A stretch of 64,000 nucleotides of DNA from Artocarpus heterophyllus (taxonomy: Eukaryota > Streptophyta > Magnoliopsida > Rosales > Moraceae), in contig CM046350.1 in assembly GCA_025403435.1 (NCBI GenBank), positions 23,685,661-23,749,660 of the forward strand. Direction: 5' to 3'. Shown here piece after piece: positions 57,701 to 64,000 of the stretch. The first letter of the stretch is position 1; the number at the start of each line of letters is the position of its first letter. The position numbers and the translations under genes are program-made. The notes beneath the pieces are model-generated. The model saw nothing but the letters and a program-made list of their open reading frames with translations. It was not told where the DNA came from and made no database searches.

Positions 57701-59042
57701 ATTATTCGCCCGTTTTGCCTAGTTGAGTGGTTTTGTATCAGAGTCTTCTACCCCGATTGTACGCAAGTCTTCAATGGTTACATTGTATGTAATACAGTTT
57801 GGGTGGGTAGAAAGTCTTTCCCACCATGGCAACAAAACTGTTTGTTGGGTCTTACCTTTAATGCGTCAACATTTTTTCTTATTGCGTGAACAGAAAAATG
57901 CTCCAGTAATTTTCTTCTCTAGATAATTAAGTTTTAAACCTTTATCTGCAGCAAACCAAGTGCACCCGAAGAATTGGTACCCCATCCCATTGATATTCTG
58001 TCGTCCATGGGGGAAGCTGCCAGAAAATGTTCCCTGCCATCCAAAACTTGCTGACTTTGCCAACTGCATGAAGAAAAAGGGCAGGGGAATGTCCATCTTT
58101 GTGTCTATACTTGATGGAGACTACCATGACTGTGCTGAAGATGCTAAGGAAGCCTGCAAGCAGCTTGGTACTTACATTGATTACAAGCGTTGTGAAGGAG
58201 TAGCTGAGATAGTGGTAGCCCCCAATATGTCTGAAGGCTTCCGTGGCATTGTCCAGACAATGGGTCTTGGAAATCTCAAGCCTAACATTGTGGTGATGCG
58301 GTACCCTGAAATATGGCGCCGTGAAAACTTAACTGAAATCCCTGCTACTTTTGTTGGGATAATTAATGATTGCATTGTTGCGAACAAGGCAGTTGTTATT
58401 GTCAAGGGTCTTGATGAATGGCCCAACGAGTACCAGAGGCAGTATGGAACAATTGATTTGTATTGGATAGTTAGAGACGGCGGTCTCATGCTTCTCCTTT
58501 CTCAACTACTTCTCACCAAGGAGAGCTTTGAAAGCTGTAAGATTCAAGTCTTCTGCATTGCAGAGGAAGATGTTGATGCGGAGGCGCTCAAGGCTGACGT
58601 TAAGAAATTTTTGTACGATCTTCGGATGCAAGCTGAAGTGATTGTTGTTAATATGAAATCATGGGATGCACAAACAGAGGGTGGTACTCATCAAGACGAA
58701 TCTATAGAAGCGTTCACTGGTGCTCAGCAGCGGATTGCTAATTCCTTGGCGGATATGAAGTCGGTAGCTGAGAGAGAAGGGACCCAACTGATGGCTGATG
58801 GAAAGCCTGTGGTTGTGAATGAGCAGCAAGTGGAGAAGTTCCTTTACACAACACTAAAACTGAATTCGACTATACTAAGATACTCAAGAATGGCTGCAGT
58901 TGTCCTAGTGAGCCTACCACCTCCTCCGGTGAACCACCCGGCATACTTTTACATGGAGTACATGGATCTGTTGGTGGACAATGTGCCGAGGCTTCTGATT
59001 GTAAGAGGGTACCGGAGAGATGTTGTAACTCTATTCACATAA
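45759..59042 (+). CDS. CCC1: Cation-chloride cotransporter CCC1 (980 aa)
   Basis: Coding exons: 45759-45931, 46712-46840, 47472-47550, 47990-48081, 48479-48593, 50365-50465, 50590-50651, 51882-52109, 53913-54027, 54458-54652, 55286-55686, 57110-57271 and 57952-59042. These total 2943 bases with no frame break; all introns are GT-AG. An SLC12-family carrier: hydrophilic N-terminus 1-135 with [19 protein letters not shown]; 12-helix permease core about 136-630 (starting [20 protein letters not shown]; also [15 protein letters not shown] and [19 protein letters not shown]); cytosolic SLC12 C-terminal domain about 630-980 ending RDVVTLFT. Arabidopsis CCC1 (975 aa) is the single-copy plant Na+:K+:2Cl- cotransporter, placed in endomembranes (Golgi/trans-Golgi network). 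This protein is nearly the same length and looks intact. Several introns are swollen by transposons. Confidence 0.96.
47070..47460 (-). mobile_element. LINE 3' fragment in CCC1 intron 2
   Basis: On the - strand it encodes [16 protein letters not shown], which matches the 'IWLERNRRIF' block near the C-terminus of plant L1-type LINE reverse transcriptase proteins. It then runs through a non-coding tail ending 'tattgatattcaatacatcc' into an A-rich tail (the T runs at 47078-47099 on the + strand). Only the 3' end is present, as is usual for 5'-truncated LINEs. It lies antisense to CCC1. Confidence 0.65.
48239..48420 (-). mobile_element. Possible LINE 3' end in CCC1 intron 4
   Basis: Read on the - strand it ends 'ttgtatttcatcgtttaatc', then 'aatcaaaggagttttttc', the style of plant LINE 3' ends. 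No coding motif is visible and the call is weak. Confidence 0.3.
48852..50175. mobile_element. Candidate Mutator-like element with C-rich cargo, CCC1 intron 5
   Basis: Long imperfect terminal inverted repeats. Left: 'tgtcaccc' (48873-48880) and 'actaattacagagctg' (48891-48906); right, reverse-complemented: 'agacaccctc' and 'actaattacagacatg' (50097-50135), with similar outer parts. The right outer end, GGGTAAATTACAC, is of a known plant Mutator-like style. The inside differs sharply from the intron: 49040-49440 is C-rich and could be captured host DNA (Pack-MULE style), followed by a GA microsatellite. No transposase is seen. Target duplication unclear. Confidence 0.5.
49445..49517. repeat. 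GA-rich microsatellite
   Basis: Runs of AG/GAGA with a few interruptions inside the intron 5 element. Confidence 0.85.
52791..52848. repeat. 29-bp tandem duplication in CCC1 intron 8
   Basis: Two copies of a unit starting CATGATTTTA and ending GGTGCTTTTG, with one base changed (cttattt against tttattt). Confidence 0.9.
52901..53765. mobile_element. Candidate Mutator-like element in CCC1 intron 8
   Basis: Left end 'actaccccagttttatcaaa' then 'ataccacaag' (52919-52948) mirrors the right end, which reverse-complemented reads 'ttatccccgagtttcatcaa' then 'agaaccacata' (about 53708-53739). Repeat arms extend about 45 bases at roughly 75% identity by eye. The interior (53380-53630) is more G-rich than the intron and has a 99-codon open frame from 53389, which may be captured host sequence. 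No transposase is present; no target duplication fixed. Confidence 0.45.
55845..55948. repeat. Segment duplicated within CCC1 intron 11 (copy A)
   Basis: Matches 56533-56640: both have 'tttagaaaattat.tggtt', 'catctttatgata', 'tattgct' and 'ccttgaaaa' in order and spacing. The copies have diverged and lie on either side of the hAT-like insertion. Confidence 0.7.
55949..56470. mobile_element. Non-autonomous hAT-like element in CCC1 intron 11 (522 bp)
   Basis: Flanked by the exact repeat ATTTGAAG (55941-55948 and 56471-56478), the 8-bp length of hAT duplications; two more bases match beyond it. Ends are TCTGGCAATT on the left and, reverse-complemented, AAGGCCGGCAATT on the right. Sub-terminal stretches are rich in CACGAC/CGTGTT words. 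No transposase frame. The superfamily matches the 31736-32516 element, but the sequences differ. Confidence 0.7.
56533..56640. repeat. Segment duplicated within CCC1 intron 11 (copy B)
   Basis: Counterpart of 55845-55948. The copy reads 'tttagaaaattatctggtt' and ends 'cccttgaaaaaaggttatttg'. Confidence 0.7.
57431..57640. repeat. 108-bp tandem duplication in CCC1 intron 12
   Basis: Copy one starts at 57431 and copy two at 57539, both with GGGTTTGTAATT; shared text includes 'gagttggtatttcac' and 'ggcactcttattt'. Divergence is mild. Confidence 0.9.
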
Positions 59043-61140
59043 TATTCTGTGGGATTTTCCCTTTGGAAGGTAAGGACTACATTTTGCATTTTGTTCATAT
59101 AATTTTTTCTTACCCTTCTAATTCGTTCCCCCCCCCCCCCCGTTTTTAGTTTCAAATTTCAATGTTACATTCATTAACTTTTTTTTTGCGCTGAAGCAGA
59201 ATTTTGCCCTTTTGTTATTAGATTTGTAGAAATTATGTATTTCATCCTTTCTGGGATGTGTACTTTTGAGTTATACTTCCTGTGATTCACTTCAGTATAA
59301 ATTTTAAGTTCGACCCTGTCATGTTTTGCGATCGCTTATTGATTGTAACACGCAAAACTAACAGGAACCTGGCATTGGATAAGTGTTTATGTATTTTAGC
59401 GAATAACGTGTTCTTTAAGCAAAAAAAAAGAAAGGGTAAAAACGTGTTTGGCTGTTAAATGGAAAAGTAACGTAAAAAATAAAGTGAGATTGAAGGGGGC
59501 TGGATGGTAAGTTACAATTAAGGTGCATGGCTGATTCGGGGGGAGCATCATTCCAAAAATTGGGAAAAAGAGTTGAAAAATCGCTAAGAAAATCTGTGAG
59601 CGCCATTGAATCCCATCGTAGTTCTTAAATTTTATTTAGTTTCTCACCATGGGTAATGTACCTTTTGATAGCTTACTTTTTAAGTTTATTTAGGAAGAAT
59701 ACGTGTAATTTTTAATTCCATCATATCATATTTATTTCAACATGCAATTTTGGCTTTTAAAGCCCCTAAAATAATTACCTCTTTCATTCATTAAAAAAAC
59801 AAATATTTTGACAAGGGTTAGCTGTCTTTTTTTTTTTTTCATTTTTTTATACTCTTTCTAATTTGACGCATAAAATTTATTAATATTATAATTATTATTT
59901 AAATAGAATATAAGATAACGAAGTCTATGTGTTAGACAATGAATGAAAATAGTATAAAAGAGAGTGCGAAATAAAGTAAATCAAATACTTTTTTTTTTTA
60001 AAGCTACGAAGACTACTTGGTTCTTTGTAAAAAGTCCAGAAGTTTGTCGCCTCTTTAATTGTCGTCATTTTCAGATTTGTTTACCCTTTTCTTATAAATG
60101 GTGCAAGAAATTTTGGGGGTTTTATGTTACCAAAGTTTTCCAATAGACGTTTTGCAGGCTCTTTATTATGCTCAAATCCGTGACCCAAAACTATAACGTC
60201 ACAAATTTAGTGACAAATTTATCATTGTAAGAGAAGTGAGATATGACGTAGTGGCCAACCATGCCGTCGTTAGGAAAATATCACGAGGCTGAGTCCGACT
60301 CCGCAACAGTTCAGGCAGCCACACACCTAGCGATGGTGGGAGGAGTGGGGCCGTGAGGGTTGCAATGGAAACTAGTTGACATTAAATACGGTTGGTGCAG
60401 ACGCTGATTTCTCTGAGCGAGAAATTACAATGATGATGATGTTGTTTATAGTAGCGGAGATGGGATAGAGGTTGGGAGGGAGTTGTTTGATAAGAGCACC
60501 TCTACTTTTTTTTTTTTGGTTAGGGCTGTGTATATTGAAGAATGCATGAAAGAATATTGAGGGTCATTGTGGGCTCACCTGTTGGATTTGGGGAAGGAAG
60601 AACTCGCGCGACACGAGGGCTATCCTGCACCAAGGATTTGGAGGTCATGATAATATGAAAAAAAAGACATATAAAAAAATGACAAGATGTTAAAAAAAAC
60701 AAGTAACGAGTCTGACATTTAAAAAAAAAAGAAAATAAAGGAAATATCATATCTTAGAAGCTTTCTGAAGTAAAAGTAGGTTTTGAAAATTTTTGTAGTT
60801 AATAACTGACCTATTATGTAAATAACTTGCTTACTAATGTAAATAAGTATAAACAAGAAGGTAAATAATTTTTTACACCTTAAATCTACTTATTTGTGAT
60901 TTAAAATTATTTATACGGTAAGTAAGGTTGATAAATTACTTACACCATAAATTTGACATATACTATAAGTATATTTTCAATACTTGCTATTATAATTAGT
61001 TTTGAAAAAGTATTATTTACTATAGTTTTCTGAAAAAGAATATAAAATAGAAACTCCTCAAATCATTTTCCATTCAAGGATTCCATTAGTTAAACTCTAT
61101 TAATCCTCGTTAATGTGTAAAATTTGTGTCAATGGTTGAT
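59043..61140. other. CCC1 3' flank and spacer, no gene recognised
   Basis: Contains the CCC1 3' untranslated region, including a run of 14 C at 59128-59141, then AT-rich spacer. Open frames at 59415-59606, 59964-60146 and 60520-60750 are short and unlike known families. Confidence 0.45.
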
Positions 61141-62420
61141 GTTGGGATTGATGCCTTTAAAGCATGTTGTTTTATCTCAAATGGACGTTATGAGAAATAA
61201 AGTTGTTCGATAAAATTCACTAACGCAAGTGCACATTATCGATAAAGTAATACAATAGTGAGTAAGAGTATCGTCTCACAGGGACTGTTGTATAATAATC
61301 TAACTAAGTACTAAAATTGGATTAACTCTAAGGTTTATCTAGTTGATCATATGAAGTTCTGATTGAATAAATTACTGAACTAAAGTACTAAATTAAGAAT
61401 AAAAATTGCAATCAATTTCAAAAGATACTTCAATAAGACATGGCGTTAAGGCATTTGATTTCACCATAATCACTAGATATGAATTTCATAAAATTATGCA
61501 ACCCAATCAATAATACACATGTGATGACTGAAATTCCTAAATTATTTACTATCCTATCTCTAGGTATAACAAACCTACTCAGTTTATTAACTCACTATAT
61601 CTCTATGTGAATTTAAATAAATCAGAATGCATTAGGATTCATGAACTTTTCAGATAAAGCCACACAAATAATATGGTATATCTCTATCCATATTTAATTC
61701 ATGGTTATATGTTAGATGAAGCATTTGTATAATTCTCCCTTCTCAGTTTTGAACATGCACATCAGATCATTTAAATGGTAGCTAATCATTTAAAAGCATT
61801 AAACATAATAACACATAACTCACATGAATAAAACCAATTATGGTGCATAAATATGAAATTCACATCGTCATGATTAGGTTACATCATAGCCCTAACTAAG
61901 AAAATTAGAACATAATTGAAAAAGAAATAAAATCTGAAAATTTAATTGAATCAAACATCAAGAGTTAAGAGAGCAAGAAATTCTGTCACCAATTCTCTCA
62001 CTTCTTACTCCGGAATGCTTGACGGCTTCTAAGAAAAATAAACAACGCTCTCCAAAATTAACTAATAACCTAGCTACCCAAGACTATTCTATTTATACTA
62101 CTATTAAGTTAACAAATCCCTTGTTTTGCGTCCAAAAATCGTGGTTCAGTATCACTCTGGCGCCGCGGCCCTTCTTTTCCAGCGCTGCGGCGCTTCTTCT
62201 CTGTTTTTTCTTCTTTTCCGCCGTAGCGCCGCGGCTCTCCTTCCCCAGCGCCGCGGCGCTGACTTTCTGCTAAACGCTTTCTTGCACTTTCCTTGGGCGC
62301 CGCGGCGCTGCTCTTTGGGCGCCGCGGCGCTTCAGCTCTGCCAACAAAGTCCGGTCTCGGATTTCTTGTGCTCTTGCTCCCTTTTGTTTTGTTTTCTTTC
62401 TTTCTTCAACCTACATCAAT
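61141..62420 (-). repeat. Ty3-like LTR/leader repeat
   Basis: Read on the - strand, 61205-61275 gives 'tgtgagacgatactcttact' and then 'aatgtgcacttgcgttag', a pattern found at the 3' end of many plant Ty3 (Athila/Tat/Ogre-type) LTRs. The same motif occurs on the + strand at 245-325. No coding region is seen. Borders are uncertain. Confidence 0.4.
62158..62332. repeat. Array of GC-rich palindromes (GCGCCGCGGCGC)
   Basis: Three perfect 12-base palindromes GCGCCGCGGCGC (62248-62259, 62297-62308 and 62319-62330) and about three damaged ones (near 62158, 62182 and 62224) within 175 bases. They stand in otherwise AT-rich DNA. The open frames crossing this array (62019-62273 and 62126-62422) owe their length to its lack of AT-rich stops and are not likely genes. 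Confidence 0.85.
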
Positions 62421-62499
62421 AAAAGCATGCTTTTATGAAAAAGTTGGATGTTTCATGTAATTTTTTTTAAGAACATAGTAATATTCGTTAATTAAAAGT

Positions 62500-64000
62500 G
62501 GCCAAATAACTCTCTGAACTAGAGTTATCAAAAGTATTACATTATTAATAAATAATATTCCTTGATGTTCTCTATGGTATATTTGCTGATATATATATGC
62601 AAATATCATAAAGGTTTCAACACTTGTAAAAGTCCATAATCATGTATTCGAAGTGTTCATAATATAGAGGATGTGATTATGTGTGCTTAGTATAAATTTT
62701 GGTTTACAATCTGTAGATAAAGCTGGGCACTTTATCTTGCTCAAAATTGTGATGTTGTCTATTCCCAATGTGGTGGAATAATCTTATCAGGATTATAGTA
62801 ATATGATTATTAGATAGAGACATCAGTGTGGTTAGAACACATTAAACCTAGACTGTGATAGAATTTAATTTCTTGTGTCATTCCACCATGAGAAATTAGA
62901 ATTCTATCATCATAGATCATTTTATGAATCATACCTTAATCCTGAGGTGATTGGTGCTCATATCTATTTACTATGTCTTTTGATTGCCCATGGATGAGAT
63001 CTATGATTACACGATAAAAAACTCGGTATATTGGAAGCATACTAATATATGTAGTTAAAAACATTACTTACAGAAATGGAATCTACAACTTCTACAAGAT
63101 ATGATGTTAAGATAATATTCCTTTGAAAATTAATTCGGGAACTCGGATGTAGAGATCAAACTATTTGATATGGGATATCAAATATTACCCAAAATTCTCG
63201 TTTATAATTTGTTGATAAAAAGGTTCTCCATTATAAAATTAACGGAGCTCACACACAAAGATGTAATTAGAGAGGTTGCATGGAAAATAATAAAGCTAAC
63301 TCTAATTATAAATATTACTACGGAGGGTATTATCACATGCTAAATAATTTTATCAATGGACAACTTTATTGTTAACATTTTATGTTTTAACGTTCCATAT
63401 AATTTAAGAATGTAGCATTGATAAAATGTTAAAACATTTTCTGATAGTGGCATAAAACGAAGTTAATAATTATTATTTTTAATTATGAGATAATTAAATT
63501 GTAAATAATTATTAGAGCTTAAATTGTATATGTCCATTGGGTTCCCTTGCTAGCTCCGTAACATTTTTTTAAATGGGTCAATGAAAATTTTCTTGGATTA
63601 TTTTTGTCTGAAGGGGAAAAATGGTAATTTCACATAGCAGTCCATCTGGATTGTGTGTGGCACCACACAATGGAACTTTGGGAGTCCAGGTGGCGCCATA
63701 TCCATGATTTTAAGCGATAAATATCTTACATGATGTTCATGTAATCTATTTGTTATCTTGATGCATATAATACCTTTTTCAAAAGTTAAAATAGATTATG
63801 CAGATAATTATTTATTTAATGAGATAATTTTAATAATTAAAGACAATATTTAAAAAAATGAATAATATCTTAGTTTGAACCAAAATTTGATCTCGGACAG
63901 ATTCTGGATGGACACAACTGGAGATGGTTGTGACACGTGTTACTTTCCTGTTGGAAGGTTAGATATCACACCCACTACCCTGTGGTAGGCGTGATTCTCT
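62500..64000 (+). repeat. LTR of copia-like family B, second copy
   Basis: Diverged copy of 620-2006 plus 11510-11560 in the same orientation, without the 9.5-kb insertion. It runs off the window, so it cannot be told whether it is a solo LTR or part of a full element. Confidence 0.6.

Noticed and set aside
62158..62332. CRISPR-like spaced repeats
   Set aside because: The units are palindromes of varying form with spacers of uneven length in a eukaryotic genome; no array architecture or cas genes.

Overview
This is nuclear genomic DNA from a flowering plant, most likely a eudicot. Non-coding DNA is AT-rich, genes are split by GT-AG introns, and LTR retrotransposons, LINE pieces and DNA-transposon-like repeats fill most of the space. 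Only two host protein-coding genes can be supported, both on the + strand: an NPH3/BTB-domain gene (15956-19344, 4 coding exons, 635 aa) and a cation-chloride cotransporter of the plant CCC1 type (45759-59042, 13 coding exons, 980 aa). I rebuilt exon borders by hand; every junction keeps frame and uses GT-AG. I cannot name the species.

Layout. 1-620: old repeat, possibly Ty3-type. 620-11880: a long terminal repeat (LTR) of one Ty1/copia-like family ('family B'), split by a decayed 9.5-kb copia element (2007-11509). 11881-15955: intergenic DNA and NPH3 upstream region. 15956-19344: NPH3 gene. 20358-20838: candidate Mutator-like repeat. 20981-30669: an apparently intact, very young 9.69-kb copia element on the - strand (2033-bp LTRs with one mismatch seen, exact 5-bp target duplication, open 1317-aa Gag-Pol). 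31736-32516: a non-autonomous hAT-like element. 34180-39860: decayed Ty3 remnants on the - strand (a gag piece; an integrase plus C-terminal piece). 40985-43760: a 5'-truncated copia element, followed by an LTR piece of a third related family. 45305-59141: the CCC1 promoter region and gene, whose introns hold LINE ends, two Mutator-like candidates, one hAT-like element and several local duplications. 61141-62420: a Ty3-like repeat with GC-rich palindromes. 62500-64000: a second copy of the family B LTR, running off the window.

How things fit together. The two host genes have no evident functional link. NPH3 proteins are BTB adaptors for CUL3 ubiquitin ligases; CCC1 moves Na+, K+ and Cl- together across membranes. 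The repeats show at least two layers: old nested copia and Ty3 insertions, then a recent copia insertion. No new enzymatic system was found. The most unusual signals are arrays of GC-rich inverted repeats in the young copia element, four in each LTR upstream of the TATA box and eight in the untranslated leader, a similar palindrome array in an unrelated repeat near 62.2 kb, and an unoccupied-site comparison within the window for the nested insertion.
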